64,000 bases of DNA. Origin: an uncultured Eubacterium sp. (lineage in GTDB: Bacteria; Bacillota; Clostridia; Lachnospirales; Lachnospiraceae). The DNA is taken from NCBI GenBank assembly GCA_934351445.1, contig CAKRIZ010000002.1, forward strand, positions 62,001-126,000. Direction: 5' to 3'. Position 1 is the stretch's first letter. Each line of letters opens with the position of its first letter. Below, one piece after another: positions 45,730-55,561 of the stretch. Below the pieces are notes generated by a model. That model was given only the letters and a program-made list of their open reading frames with translations, ran no database searches and had not been told where the DNA came from. Both the position numbers and the translations under genes were made by a program.

Positions 45730-47427
45730 TTATAGTTTTTCGCAGACCACTTTGCACCGTTTTTTGCAAAATGCGATTCCGTAGGCCAGAATATCTTCTC
45801 TGCCATCCTCACGCAATGCCGCATCATACCCGCGTTCCTTAATCTGCGCCATTGCTTCGCCACATGACTTTTCAAGGCTATTGATTGCAGCGGTATATTT
45901 CACCTCTATGACTATACCAATATTGGAATCTTCCGGTTCGATACTGATATCGCTGAATCCATCCCCGGATTCTCTGTTTGATTTTATCCCCCACTCAGAA
46001 TTACTCCGCAATAGTCCAAGCAGTAATCCATGATAGAAATTTTCCTTCTGCTCGTCACGTACTTTCGTATCCAATATGCTGATCATCTTTCCCAATATAA
46101 GATTCAGACTGTTTTGAATGTTATCAGCATCTCCATCCAAAAATGCTCTGCCCAAATTTCTCATCGACTGCGTATCTGCCACCACAGTCTGTTTGAACCA
46201 TTCCTGTATCTGTGTTACAAACACCTGTCTGACCTCTTTGTTTGGGATCATTAACCGATAATCACGCCCTACACCATCTGATCGCGCTGCTTCGCCGGCT
46301 TTCGTCAGATAACCGGTAGTAAACAACACGCTCCAGATATTCTCCACACTATTGTCAATCTCATCATATGTCAGTTCGAGATATATCTTCTTTTCAATCG
46401 CTTCACCGGCGATCAAGCGCTCGATTTCATTCTTTGTCGATTTGTCTGCCCTGCTGATCAATCGTTTGACCAGACTATTACTACTGCTATTGATCCAATA
46501 TGCCTCCGGATCTGCTGCCGGATCTGCCTGCAGATGGTCAACATAGTTGATCACATCCCATGGGCAATACACGTCAGCATTTCCAAAATGATATCCATCA
46601 TACCATTCTTTGACCTCTGCAAATCGCGATGACATCCCATAGTCATCCAGCAATTTTTGAACCTCGACATCCGTGAACCCAAATTGTTCATCAAATCTGG
46701 TATCTGCTATAGAGAGCACCTTAAAATTATTCAGACCAGTGAAAATGCTTTCCTTCGACACGCGGAGGCATCCTGTCAGAACGGCAAACCGGAGATATTC
46801 ATTCGTCTTTAGCGCCTGACCGAATAATCCACGGATCAGAGATACCATCTCTTTATAATATCCGTTTTGAAATGCCTTATCTAATGGCACATCGTACTCG
46901 TCAATTAATATCACGACTTTCCTGCCATAATGCAAAAATAGCAACTGTGAAAGCGCCCGTAAGCTATCTGCCATGTTTTCATAAGTCCCGAGCAATATCT
47001 GTTCGAATTGCCTTTTATCCTCTTCGGCTAGCTGCGCACTTGTTTTCAAGAGATAATGCCTCCTGGCCTCATTTTGGATTGCACTTCGCAGCATGCTGCA
47101 GGCCTCCTGAAAATTCAGCCCCTCCACACCCTTGAGCGACAGAAAAATAACCGGATACTGTCCCATATGCATTTCACATACCTCTTTATTCTGAGATATA
47201 TACAAGTGCTCAAACAGTGATTGATCTGTTCCTATCTCAAAATAATATTTGAGCATACTCATATTGAGTGTTTTTCCAAAACGTCTGGGACGTGTAAACA
47301 GATTTACTTTTCCCCAACTCTGCAGTAACTGCTCGATCAGCCTGGTCTTATCAATATAATAAAATCCTAGCCGACGGATTTCCTCAAAATCCTCAATACC
47401 TACCGGTAATTTTAAGATATTGTCCAT
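45730..47427 (-). CDS. AAA-ATPase-like/PD-(D/E)XK protein (DUF1703)
   Basis: 565 residues. It has the same architecture as the protein at 24720-26603 but without the N-terminal HTH: L-F-T-R-P-R-R-F-G-K-T (43-53), V-V-I-L-I-D-E-Y-D near residue 170, T-G-C-L-R-V-S-K-E-S-I-F-T-G-L-N-N, and a C-terminal nuclease-like core with F-S-D-I-S-I and I-V-I-E-V-K. The paralogues are clearly diverged, so this is not a recent duplication. It lies at the edge of the accessory patch, 30 bases before the fliT terminator region. Confidence 0.87.
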   Translation of the reverse strand: MDNILKLPVGIEDFEEIRRLGFYYIDKTRLIEQLLQSWGKVNLFTRPRRFGKTLNMSMLKYYFEIGTDQSLFEHLYISQNKEVCEMHMGQYPVIFLSLKGVEGLNFQEACSMLRSAIQNEARRHYLLKTSAQLAEEDKRQFEQILLGTYENMADSLRALSQLLFLHYGRKVVILIDEYDVPLDKAFQNGYYKEMVSLIRGLFGQALKTNEYLRFAVLTGCLRVSKESIFTGLNNFKVLSIADTRFDEQFGFTDVEVQKLLDDYGMSSRFAEVKEWYDGYHFGNADVYCPWDVINYVDHLQADPAADPEAYWINSSSNSLVKRLISRADKSTKNEIERLIAGEAIEKKIYLELTYDEIDNSVENIWSVLFTTGYLTKAGEAARSDGVGRDYRLMIPNKEVRQVFVTQIQEWFKQTVVADTQSMRNLGRAFLDGDADNIQNSLNLILGKMISILDTKVRDEQKENFYHGLLLGLLRSNSEWGIKSNRESGDGFSDISIEPEDSNIGIVIEVKYTAAINSLEKSCGEAMAQIKERGYDAALREDGREDILAYGIAFCKKRCKVVCEKL

Positions 47428-47457
47428 AAAATGCTCCTGTCAGATTCTCTTGTTACT

Positions 47458-47497
47458 AAAAAAGCTATGAATAGTATAACCCATCCATAGCTTTTTT
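47458..47497 (-). terminator. Terminator of the late flagellar operon
   Basis: AAAAAAGCTATG (47458-47469) pairs with CATAGCTTTTTT (47486-47497). On the minus strand the hairpin ends in a run of U and lies 26 bases past the last flagellar gene. Confidence 0.85.
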
Positions 47498-47522
47498 GAA
47501 AGATTCTCTTTATTTCTGTGTT

Positions 47523-48002
47523 TTATTTTCGATTGTCCAGAAATGCTGCCTCTCCCGGCTTCTGACGCATCATGTTTTTGTAATAGCTACTCACCATCTT
47601 CTGGCTGGCTTTCATCTCACGCACCCTGGTCTTGATCGACGCAAACTTGCGTTGTGCGAGCTCATAATTGCGTTTTTCTTCTGCCCGGATCGAAGCATCC
47701 TTTGCCATGATCTGGCGGATCAGTTCGCGCATCTGCGAGAGCTGGTCTTCGTACATTGCATGGTCGCGTTCCATCAGATCCTTGATATGTGCATAGACTT
47801 CATCAAATCCTGCATCCAGTACTACGATCTGCTGTACGAGATCGTCCTTATCCCGCACATTGAGATCAAATGCATCCGGTGTCATATCCTCGTCCTGCAG
47901 CAGTTCGCGCTGTTCTTTGCTCAGGATCGCTATCCGGTTCAGCAATACGAGCTTTTTACGCAGACTCTGGATCAATACATCTAAATACTCTCGTTCCTGC
48001 AT
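47523..48002 (-). CDS. fliT: FliT-like flagellar chaperone
   Basis: 159 residues, helical and highly charged (coiled coil), from the ATG at 48002 with GGAG five bases upstream. Sequence similarity alone is weak; the call depends on the place directly after fliS, where FliT (the chaperone of the FliD cap) is normally found. An FlgN-like role is an alternative, but a better flgN candidate lies at 57557. Confidence 0.65.
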   Translation of the reverse strand: MQEREYLDVLIQSLRKKLVLLNRIAILSKEQRELLQDEDMTPDAFDLNVRDKDDLVQQIVVLDAGFDEVYAHIKDLMERDHAMYEDQLSQMRELIRQIMAKDASIRAEEKRNYELAQRKFASIKTRVREMKASQKMVSSYYKNMMRQKPGEAAFLDNRK

Positions 48003-48017
48003 AGTCACTCCGATCTG

Positions 48018-48407
48018 TTAAGATATGGCTGTCTGGGAAGTATTGGCTTTTTTCATGGCTTCCTTCCATGTATCACGCATACCACGCAGATGCTCAAGCA
48101 CTTCGTTTAAGATCTCCGGATCTTTTTTCAGGTTTGCCTGTACCAGACGATCATACACATATTCATATACATTCTGAAAATCCTTTGCAACCGGATATTT
48201 ATGATCCAGTGTCGCCATGAATTCTTCGATAATTGCCTCGGTTTTCTTAATATTCGTATGTGCACCCTGAATATCATTTTTCTCAATACACATGATTGCC
48301 ATATTGCAGAACTTGATTGCCCCATCATAGAGCATCAGTGTCAGTTCCGGCTTGGATGCTGTCATGATCTTGCTGCGCATATACTGGTTATAGCCATTGT
48401 TTACCAT
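48018..48407 (-). CDS. fliS: Flagellin export chaperone FliS
   Basis: 129 residues, the family length. The helical FliS pattern is clear: N-G-Y-N-Q-Y at the start, S-K-P-E-L-T-L-M-L-Y-D-G-A-I-K-F. It binds the flagellin C-terminus to prevent early polymerisation, and in Bacillus it also frees FliW. GGAGG precedes the ATG; it is 32 bases after fliD. Confidence 0.94.
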   Translation of the reverse strand: MVNNGYNQYMRSKIMTASKPELTLMLYDGAIKFCNMAIMCIEKNDIQGAHTNIKKTEAIIEEFMATLDHKYPVAKDFQNVYEYVYDRLVQANLKKDPEILNEVLEHLRGMRDTWKEAMKKANTSQTAIS

Positions 48408-48439
48408 CGTTGTTCCTCCAAATATCTATCCCTTATTAC

Positions 48440-50143
48440 TTACGATCCTAACAATCCGGATAATGAGGACTGCTGGCTCTGCAAAGATGCCAGCGCCTTC
48501 TCCATTGCCGCAAACTTTTTATAATAACTGTCCTCAATGTCCTGTACCTTTTTATCCCAGTCAGAGATCTTGGTCGTATAACTCTTATATTCAGTCTCTA
48601 ACTGCTTATCATTATAGAAGCTGCCATAGCTGCGCATTGACGTACTCGTCATCTGCTTTCCAAGATTTTCATACAAATCATTGCTGAGATTCTTGAAAAA
48701 CTCTGTCACACCTTCCGGATCTTCGATGATCGCTGCCATCAGCTTATCTGTATTGGAAGAGGATGTATCATCATCTGCGTCTCCGTCGATATGATACGCA
48801 TTCTGCTCATTTTTCTCAGCATTCATGATGCCGAGCGTCTTGATGCCAAAGGTAGACAGCGAATAGCTCTTGCCATTGATCGTCTGCGATTTGGACATTG
48901 CCCCCGTCATGACACTCATCAGTGTACTGAGTGTCGAATCCCTGCGCAGGACACCACCCTTGCCCTTACTCTCCCACTTCTCAATCTCTGATTCGCTCAT
49001 GGCATCCTTTTCATCATCCGTAAGCGGGTCATAGTCTTTAGAACTCTCGGCATTGTATGACTTTGTCATGGTATTAATCAGATCATTGTAATCAGACAAA
49101 AAGTCCTTGATCTTGTCGTAGATGCCCTGATTATCTGTCGTTGTAGTAACAGTCAATACTTCACCTTTATCCGTCACCGCTAATGCATTAATAGTCAATC
49201 CGTTAACGCTGAATGTATTTCCGTTTGATGTGAATTCCGCGCCATTTAAGATAATCTTCGCATCCTGTCCGTAAATACGAGCTGCATCTGTATTATAGTT
49301 GCCATCATTATCTTTACGTTCCTGCAGAAACGTCTTGAAATTAGCTAACACAGATTTCTTTGTCGGATCATCTTCTGCATTCTGATACTGTTTTGCGAAA
49401 TCAGTGATCACCGCGTCAGCATTTTCAGCATCCACATCATATTTCTGCAGCAAAGTTGTCAATTCATCATCTGTTTTATCTGCATAGGCAATATATTCTT
49501 TTTCCGCTGCTGCCGCAACGTTCAGCCCCAGCTGTTTAAGTGCTGTAGTTCCGTTTTTATTCAACGATGTAATTGTAAAATCCGCATCTTTTCCACTCGC
49601 TGTCGAACTTACAAAGATACGTTGGTTCGTCGCGTCAAAGTTAGCCTTCACTCCTGCATCGTTTAATTTAGAAATAAATTCGCTGACAGTTGTGGCTTTG
49701 CCAACTGTTATCTGCTTTCCATTAACAGAGATATCACCTTCGTCCGACAATCCCAGATCACCGAGCGTCGTGCCTGCTTCTACTGCAGACCCATCTGTTT
49801 TTGCAACCTTTCCACCCGTCAGATAACCACTCTTTGCCAGCTGCTTGACTTCCAAGGTCTGCGTTCCATTGACTGCATTATTACCCGCTGTGATCGACGC
49901 TTTTGACGAATTCGATACGGATGTCGTTTTCAGACTGTATCCGGTTGAAAAACGCATCTTATCCAGTCCGGTGCGGAAGCTGTAGGTCTTGGAGCTAAGT
50001 GATTTCCACGCTTCCTGCTTCCATGAAATCTTTGTCTGTGCCTTTTCGTATTTGGTTCCTTTTTGTTTATAGGCGGATACGAGTTCTGATACAAGAGCCT
50101 CGGTATCCAGTCCTGAGTTCATTCCTGTGATTCTAATCGGCAT
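48440..50143 (-). CDS. fliD: Flagellar filament cap protein FliD
   Basis: 567 residues. The canonical N-terminus I-T-G-M-N-S-G-L-D-T-E-A-L-V is present, with Q-T-L-E-V-K-Q-L-A-K-S near residue 100 and a C-terminal coiled region ending in S-S-L-S-G-L-L. It caps the growing filament. AGGAGG precedes the ATG. Compare the atypical FliD-like gene at 17296. Confidence 0.95.
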   Translation of the reverse strand: MPIRITGMNSGLDTEALVSELVSAYKQKGTKYEKAQTKISWKQEAWKSLSSKTYSFRTGLDKMRFSTGYSLKTTSVSNSSKASITAGNNAVNGTQTLEVKQLAKSGYLTGGKVAKTDGSAVEAGTTLGDLGLSDEGDISVNGKQITVGKATTVSEFISKLNDAGVKANFDATNQRIFVSSTASGKDADFTITSLNKNGTTALKQLGLNVAAAAEKEYIAYADKTDDELTTLLQKYDVDAENADAVITDFAKQYQNAEDDPTKKSVLANFKTFLQERKDNDGNYNTDAARIYGQDAKIILNGAEFTSNGNTFSVNGLTINALAVTDKGEVLTVTTTTDNQGIYDKIKDFLSDYNDLINTMTKSYNAESSKDYDPLTDDEKDAMSESEIEKWESKGKGGVLRRDSTLSTLMSVMTGAMSKSQTINGKSYSLSTFGIKTLGIMNAEKNEQNAYHIDGDADDDTSSSNTDKLMAAIIEDPEGVTEFFKNLSNDLYENLGKQMTSTSMRSYGSFYNDKQLETEYKSYTTKISDWDKKVQDIEDSYYKKFAAMEKALASLQSQQSSLSGLLGS

Positions 50144-50158
50144 ATATGTTACCTCCTT

Positions 50159-50575
50159 CTAGCGTTTCTCATCTACCATGAGTCCAGCCATCTCCCAAAT
50201 TTTCTGAATCATATCCAGCGTTTCTTCTGCTGGATATTCTCTTTTGACTTCTTTGGTGTCTTTATCTACGATCTTGATCGTGACACGGTTTGTTCCTTCG
50301 TGATATCCGAAGATCGCCTCTGTGTTGGATGAGTTGCGGTTGATATCCTCGACTGCCTTTTTGAGTGAGCTGTCAGACACCTTCTCCGGAATCTGCTTTT
50401 TATCCTTTTCTGCCTTGTCACTTTCTTCTTTTGCTGTTACATTTTGCTGCTGGGCGGCTGCCGCTGTCCGTTCCGGCATCTGCACAGTAGCTTGTGTGAC
50501 GTTCTGTGTCTGGTCGGCTGATACTACACTTCCTTGATATGATACAGCCACCTTCTGAATTGCTTCCATATTCAT
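50159..50575 (-). CDS. flaG: FlaG-family protein
   Basis: 138 residues from the ATG at 50575 (GGAGG eight bases upstream). The FlaG domain is in the last ~75 residues: F-G-Y-H-E-G-T-N-R-V-T-I-K-I-V-D-K-D-T-K-E-V-K-R-E-Y-P shown in parts, followed by an amphipathic helix. The first half is low-complexity. FlaG affects filament length. It is 15 bases upstream of fliD. Confidence 0.88.
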   Translation of the reverse strand: MNMEAIQKVAVSYQGSVVSADQTQNVTQATVQMPERTAAAAQQQNVTAKEESDKAEKDKKQIPEKVSDSSLKKAVEDINRNSSNTEAIFGYHEGTNRVTIKIVDKDTKEVKREYPAEETLDMIQKIWEMAGLMVDEKR

Positions 50576-50804
50576 GTCTGCCACCTCCGTGTGATCTGAT
50601 TGATATGTCATCATCCGTGCTTTCTACTGCATCTCACCCGTCTTCATTTACTCAAATAAACGAAGCAGCAGACCTGGCCATCATCTGCTGCTTTGGTTCG
50701 GGTTGTTACTCTCTATATCGGCACAGAACCCGTAAACTTTATAGTTTTTCGTGATTTTCGTTGTGAAGCATCCATATGGGGCTGCAGATAGCAGTTCTCA
50801 TCAG
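50576..50804 (-). other. Gap between csrA and flaG with a hairpin
   Basis: This 229-base gap has no gene. Arms AAGCAGCAGA (50663-50672) and TCTGCTGCTT (50684-50693) form a hairpin that on the minus strand is followed by CGTTTATTTG, a weak terminator-like signal after csrA. Confidence 0.5.
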
Positions 50805-51020
50805 CTACAACAACTGTCTGAGTGCTGCCAGATTCTCGACGCTGGCTGCCGCCTCATTCTCCTTCTGGATCTGCAGGTAGACCTCCTTGCGGTACACCGG
50901 TACCTGTTTGGGTGCCTTGATGCCCAGCTTGACCTGATCTCCACGGATCTCCAGTACAGTCACCTCAATATCGTTATTTAATACGAGAGATTCACCTTTT
51001 TTACGTGTTAGCGCTAACAT
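50805..51020 (-). CDS. csrA: Translational regulator CsrA
   Basis: 71 residues. [11 protein letters not shown] at the start and the core [17 protein letters not shown] are standard; the R and V positions used for RNA contact are kept. It overlaps fliW by 7 bases. In Bacillus CsrA blocks flagellin translation and FliW relieves it; candidate target hairpins are in the flagellin leader at 36735-36832. Confidence 0.96.
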   Translation of the reverse strand: MLALTRKKGESLVLNNDIEVTVLEIRGDQVKLGIKAPKQVPVYRKEVYLQIQKENEAAASVENLAALRQLL

Positions 51021-51472
51021 GATGCACCCTCCTTTCTCTTTTTGAGGGTCTCATAGATCGGATATTTTACCTGAAAATCATTCTCTACGATGATCTGTAC
51101 CGCCTTATTATTCGCCATATTGATGACAATCGGCGCTTTCAGGTTCACGCTCATCTTCTCGATCTGCGGCGGTACCGTGATCGTCACCAACACATAGATC
51201 TGATCCGGTGCCAGTTCTCCGACCGGTGCCAGATGCTCGTCATTGACCGTCGGATTGTAATCGTCCTTGACTACATTCGGCTCCAGTACCGGCATGGCGA
51301 ATTCGATCTCTTCCATTGACTGCAGCCACATGATCGGTGAATCCGCATTGTCCACATCATGGATCAACGCAAAATTTTTCATAAACGGAAATCCAACGAT
51401 CCCTTCCGGAAATGTGATCAGCTTTTCATCCGGTATCGTTATGGTTCCAAATAATCTGGTCTCTGCTGTCAT
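51014..51472 (-). CDS. fliW: Flagellar assembly factor FliW
   Basis: 152 residues. [11 protein letters not shown] near residue 18 and a later A-P-I-V-I-N-M-A-N are FliW marks. It binds CsrA or flagellin in turn, linking flagellin level to its own translation. GGAGG precedes the ATG; the stop overlaps the csrA start. Confidence 0.95.
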   Translation of the reverse strand: MTAETRLFGTITIPDEKLITFPEGIVGFPFMKNFALIHDVDNADSPIMWLQSMEEIEFAMPVLEPNVVKDDYNPTVNDEHLAPVGELAPDQIYVLVTITVPPQIEKMSVNLKAPIVINMANNKAVQIIVENDFQVKYPIYETLKKRKEGASC

Positions 51473-51500
51473 AGCTGTTTTCCTCCAAATATTACAAATA

Positions 51501-53717
51501 TTATAAGTAATCCAATAATGTCATATTATCGATCTTGCCTGCTGCCTTTAACGATGCCTGGAAAGCAGTGAATGCAGATGTGTAGTCGATCGTCACATCA
51601 GATAATTCCTCATCCTCATTGTTGGATTTGAGCTGCGTAAATGTCGTCTTCTGGTTGCTCATACGGTTTTCCGTAAGCGACAACTGATCGCCACGGCTAC
51701 CGATATCTGTGATCTCCAGATTCACCTGACTCAGATATCTCTCAAAATTCGTAATCTGTGTACCGAACACCTTCTGCAGATGGTCATCTGCGTAAGCGAC
51801 CTGTTTCTGAGCTTTTTCCAGACAATCTTTCAGATATGCGAGCTGATCTTTGTCTGTATAGTCACCGGAATTGATCATACTCTGGATGTTCGTCACGGTT
51901 GTGTGCGCGTTCACAGCTTCCTGTACGAGATCCGTCATCTCTGCCAGATCCCGGTAGCAGTCTGCACTGACTACATCCCTGATCTGTGTGTTGATCTTCA
52001 TATCCTGATTTGCAGATACCGCATAATTGATATTCTGCTGTATCCAGTTGCCATCCGCATCATAGTTCGTATATGTGATATGATTTACCGCACTGATATC
52101 TGTCTTATTCGTACAGTTGAAGTACATCTCCGGACGGGTCTCACCCTTGGCAAATCCCTCTTTATCATAGTTGACATTGAGCGTCGCGAACTCAGATGAC
52201 ATCTTCTGTGCAATGTTGGTGCCGAGTACCATCTCGCCGGAATCCGGCAGATAGATGATCGTATCCTTATACTGTTCAGATACCGTATCCGGATCTGCCG
52301 CCAGTTTCGCAAGATGAGCATTAAATTCCTGCTCCGTCATCTTCTCAATCTTCAGGTTGGTCGTGAGGTTCTTGTCTGCGGTATAAAGTGCGTAGGCTCT
52401 GCCCTTTGTAGGATCTGCGGGAACACTTGTATCCACCAGTGCAGATGTTGCCGTCATAACTGGTTTATTATCGGCATTCTTAACAGTGATCGTGCACGGA
52501 TCATCCGATACTGCGATTGTATTTCCATTCGGATCTTTTTCATAGGATAACGGCAATGCCTGACCAGCAGCATCTGTCAAACCTATCGTATTTCCCTGTA
52601 TATCCTTTATTGTGCTCAGATTACCATTTGCATCATATGTCAGATCTACACGGTTACCCTGCGAATCTACAATATAGGCTGTTTTTTTACCATTTGCAGC
52701 TAGTGTCTCCTGTGCCATGAACGCCATATTGCCGCTCTCATCCGTGTAGGTGTAAGTAGTCAACGTGTTACCATTGATTGTTGTCTCACGAACCGACAGA
52801 TCCAGTGAGGGATCATCCACACTGAATTTTCCGTCCGGCGAGATCGACAGCTTATAACCATTCATATCCTCAAGACTCGCACTCGTCATACGTCCCTTCG
52901 CATCTGCCTCATAGGTAAAAGCTCCATCTTTCCGCAGGCTGCGCCACTGGAACAGCTGGCTGGATGCTGTACCGGACATATCTGCCGTGATCGTCACATT
53001 GCCATTGGTCGTGCCATCTGCCTTGGAAGAGCTCGTATCTACCGCATAGGTATAGGCGAGACTGTTCAGGTTGCTCAGCTTATTATAAGCGAGACGCAGT
53101 CGTTTCAGTACCTCTTCCTGCGGTGTTCCGACCTTGTTCGCTGCCGGATTCTGTACTTCACCGGCAGACGGCGTATCCAGCTTATTCGCATAATAAGTAT
53201 ACGTCTGCATGTTATTGATACTCAGCTGCTCGTTGATCTCATACTTTGCATTGGACGCTTCGAGTGCATCCTGGAATGTCACGGTCGAATTCGTCTTATA
53301 ACCACTGAATACGGTACGATCCGCATAATCAGCATTTGCCTCCGCATACAGCTGGGAGCTCAGGCTCTTGAGCTGAGTCAATACGGTGTTGCGGTCTTCG
53401 TCTGTCAGCGTGCCGGTGGAGCCGTTGACAGCCAGACGGTACGCATCTGTCAGGATATCCTTCATATTCGTGAGCGCAGTCTCGGTCACATCCATCCAGG
53501 ACTGTGCATCCTTGATATTATTGCCATAATACTGGTTGATCTGGCTGAGTGTCGTGGACAGACGCAGGGATTTGATCGCGATCAGTGGGTTATCGGAAGG
53601 CTTCGTGATCTTTTTCTGCGTAGACATCTGTGTATTCAGCCGGTCTACCGATACTTTATTATTATTGATATTTGTTTTCGTGGTATTCATCATCATACCA
53701 TTCGTAATTCGCATCAT
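51501..53717 (-). CDS. flgL: Flagellar hook-filament junction protein FlgL, with large insertion
   Basis: 738 residues, while FlgL is usually about 300. The N-terminus (M-R-I-T-N-G-M-M, S-V-D-R-L-N-T-Q-M-S-T-Q-K-K-I-T-K-P-S-D-N-P) and the C-terminal coiled coil are normal. Between about residues 225 and 560 there is an insert with RHS/YD-like segments such as L-T-Y-D-A-N-G-N-L-S-T-I-K-D and D-P-N-G-N-T-I-A-V. The junction ring function should hold; the insert would project outward. AGGAGG lies ten bases before the ATG. Confidence 0.9.
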   Translation of the reverse strand: MMRITNGMMMNTTKTNINNNKVSVDRLNTQMSTQKKITKPSDNPLIAIKSLRLSTTLSQINQYYGNNIKDAQSWMDVTETALTNMKDILTDAYRLAVNGSTGTLTDEDRNTVLTQLKSLSSQLYAEANADYADRTVFSGYKTNSTVTFQDALEASNAKYEINEQLSINNMQTYTYYANKLDTPSAGEVQNPAANKVGTPQEEVLKRLRLAYNKLSNLNSLAYTYAVDTSSSKADGTTNGNVTITADMSGTASSQLFQWRSLRKDGAFTYEADAKGRMTSASLEDMNGYKLSISPDGKFSVDDPSLDLSVRETTINGNTLTTYTYTDESGNMAFMAQETLAANGKKTAYIVDSQGNRVDLTYDANGNLSTIKDIQGNTIGLTDAAGQALPLSYEKDPNGNTIAVSDDPCTITVKNADNKPVMTATSALVDTSVPADPTKGRAYALYTADKNLTTNLKIEKMTEQEFNAHLAKLAADPDTVSEQYKDTIIYLPDSGEMVLGTNIAQKMSSEFATLNVNYDKEGFAKGETRPEMYFNCTNKTDISAVNHITYTNYDADGNWIQQNINYAVSANQDMKINTQIRDVVSADCYRDLAEMTDLVQEAVNAHTTVTNIQSMINSGDYTDKDQLAYLKDCLEKAQKQVAYADDHLQKVFGTQITNFERYLSQVNLEITDIGSRGDQLSLTENRMSNQKTTFTQLKSNNEDEELSDVTIDYTSAFTAFQASLKAAGKIDNMTLLDYL

Positions 53718-53731
53718 AGACGTCTTACCTC

Positions 53732-55543
53732 CTATACACCGGTACTCGTGATCAGCCGATCATACATCTCCGACATGATCTGTACGACCTTGGAACACAG
53801 ATTGTAGGCATTCTGGAATTTTACCAGATCCAGTGCTTCTTCATCCTCGTCGACACCTGAGATCGATGTCCGCTGCTTCTCCACGGTGCTGACGATCGTC
53901 GTGTAATTATTGGACAACAGCTCGGACTCCTCGCTGTCTACGGTCACATCACTGATGAGCGTTGACAGGAACTGGTCGCCGCCGCTGCCGCGGTACATCA
54001 CGACATCCTTCTGCAGCTTCTGCATCTCTTCTACCAGACTCTGGTTATCCTGTCCGTTATTAAAATCATCCAGATAAGCGGTCGCGAAGATGGACGGATC
54101 TTTGCACGCATCCGCAACCTTCAGATTGGATGCGGTCAGACGGTAATAGCTGTCTGAAGTGGATAAAATACGGGCGTTTCCTGCATCTGCAAATCCAAGC
54201 TCCGTGCCCTGCACACTCTCTGCCACGAAAAATGATCCCATCGGGTTTTTATTCAGGTCGACACCCTTATGCTGGATATCGTTAAACGCCTTGGTAAAAG
54301 CACGTAAAAACTCATTCATCTGCGACTGATAATAACAGATTCCTTTATAGTCAATCGATTCACCAACCGAAGCATCGCGGCCGATCATCGATGACAGACC
54401 GGATGTGTCCGATGTGATTGTAAATGAAAATGTCGTCTCTCCGCTGACTGTCTGCTGCATACTGAAGGAAGAATAGGTATATTCCCTGTTTCCTACGGTG
54501 ATCACACCCTGCGGTGGCAGATTCATAGCCAGCTCCGACTTCACGTTTGTCTTTGATACAACGAGCTGTCTGCCGGATGCCTCTGCCACAGTTCCGCTGA
54601 AGTTCGCGTGATTGTTTCCATCACGCAGCTGCATCATCGCTTTCAATGTGCCGGTTGCCAGCGCACTTGTGGTCGGAAAATCCGAGTGGTTGTCTGCCCA
54701 TTTGATATCGTACAGACCCTCTGCATCATTCTGGTTATCTTTATATTTACGGGCCTCGCACTCCAGCTGGCGGTACTGCCCGTCGCTGACCAGCTCCAAC
54801 CCGTTGATCTTGACCGTATAGCTCGTAGCTCCGGTATACATATCCGGATATTTGCTGTTGACGACCTTCGTCTCCTTGACATCTACAGCTACCATGGTAG
54901 ACAGTTCATCGACCAGCAGTGCACGCTGATCCCTCATGTCATTCGCATAGCCGCCATTGATCTCGACATCATTGATCTGGTCATTGAGCAATGCGATCTT
55001 CTGTGCAATGGAGTTGATCTCATCCACAGTAGATTTGATCTGATCGTTGACATCTTCCTGTATTTTCTGCAAGCCGCTTGATACGGCATTAAAATAGCTG
55101 CAGAACTTTTTCGCGCTGCTGATCATCTGATTACGCACAGATGTCGATGCTGGATTGCCACGCAGACTATCGATATCATTGAAAAATTCTGCATAAATAG
55201 AAGAAAATCCCTTTAATGAATCATCATCCTGGAAATAGGACTCTACCTGACTCATAAACTTGACTTTTTCTGTATATTCACCTTTATAACCACTGTATTG
55301 CCAATATTTATTGTCGTAATACTCACTGCGGACCTGTGTCACAGAGTCAGCCGATACACCGGTACTGAGTGTTCCGTACTCGGTATAGCCACGCAATGCA
55401 TGATTGGCCCGCATGTTGGTGACCTGCTTGCTGTAGCCTTTGGTATCTACGTTTGATATATTATTGGATACGGTATTCGCGGATGCCTGATAGGCGCGTA
55501 AGCCTGACGATGCGATCGACAGTCCAAAAAATGTACTAGCCAT
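53732..55543 (-). CDS. flgK: Flagellar hook-associated protein FlgK (second paralogue)
   Basis: 603 residues. N-terminal F-G-L-S-I-A-S-S-G-L-R-A-Y-Q-A-S-A-N-T-V-S shown in part, and N-N-I-S-N-V-D-T-K-G-Y, are the D0 signature; the C-terminus has L-V-K-F-Q-N-A-Y-N. It joins hook and filament. The gene is 14 bases upstream of flgL and follows another FlgK gene. Confidence 0.9.
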   Translation of the reverse strand: MASTFFGLSIASSGLRAYQASANTVSNNISNVDTKGYSKQVTNMRANHALRGYTEYGTLSTGVSADSVTQVRSEYYDNKYWQYSGYKGEYTEKVKFMSQVESYFQDDDSLKGFSSIYAEFFNDIDSLRGNPASTSVRNQMISSAKKFCSYFNAVSSGLQKIQEDVNDQIKSTVDEINSIAQKIALLNDQINDVEINGGYANDMRDQRALLVDELSTMVAVDVKETKVVNSKYPDMYTGATSYTVKINGLELVSDGQYRQLECEARKYKDNQNDAEGLYDIKWADNHSDFPTTSALATGTLKAMMQLRDGNNHANFSGTVAEASGRQLVVSKTNVKSELAMNLPPQGVITVGNREYTYSSFSMQQTVSGETTFSFTITSDTSGLSSMIGRDASVGESIDYKGICYYQSQMNEFLRAFTKAFNDIQHKGVDLNKNPMGSFFVAESVQGTELGFADAGNARILSTSDSYYRLTASNLKVADACKDPSIFATAYLDDFNNGQDNQSLVEEMQKLQKDVVMYRGSGGDQFLSTLISDVTVDSEESELLSNNYTTIVSTVEKQRTSISGVDEDEEALDLVKFQNAYNLCSKVVQIMSEMYDRLITSTGV

Positions 55544-55561
55544 TGTTTACGCTCCTTTCTT

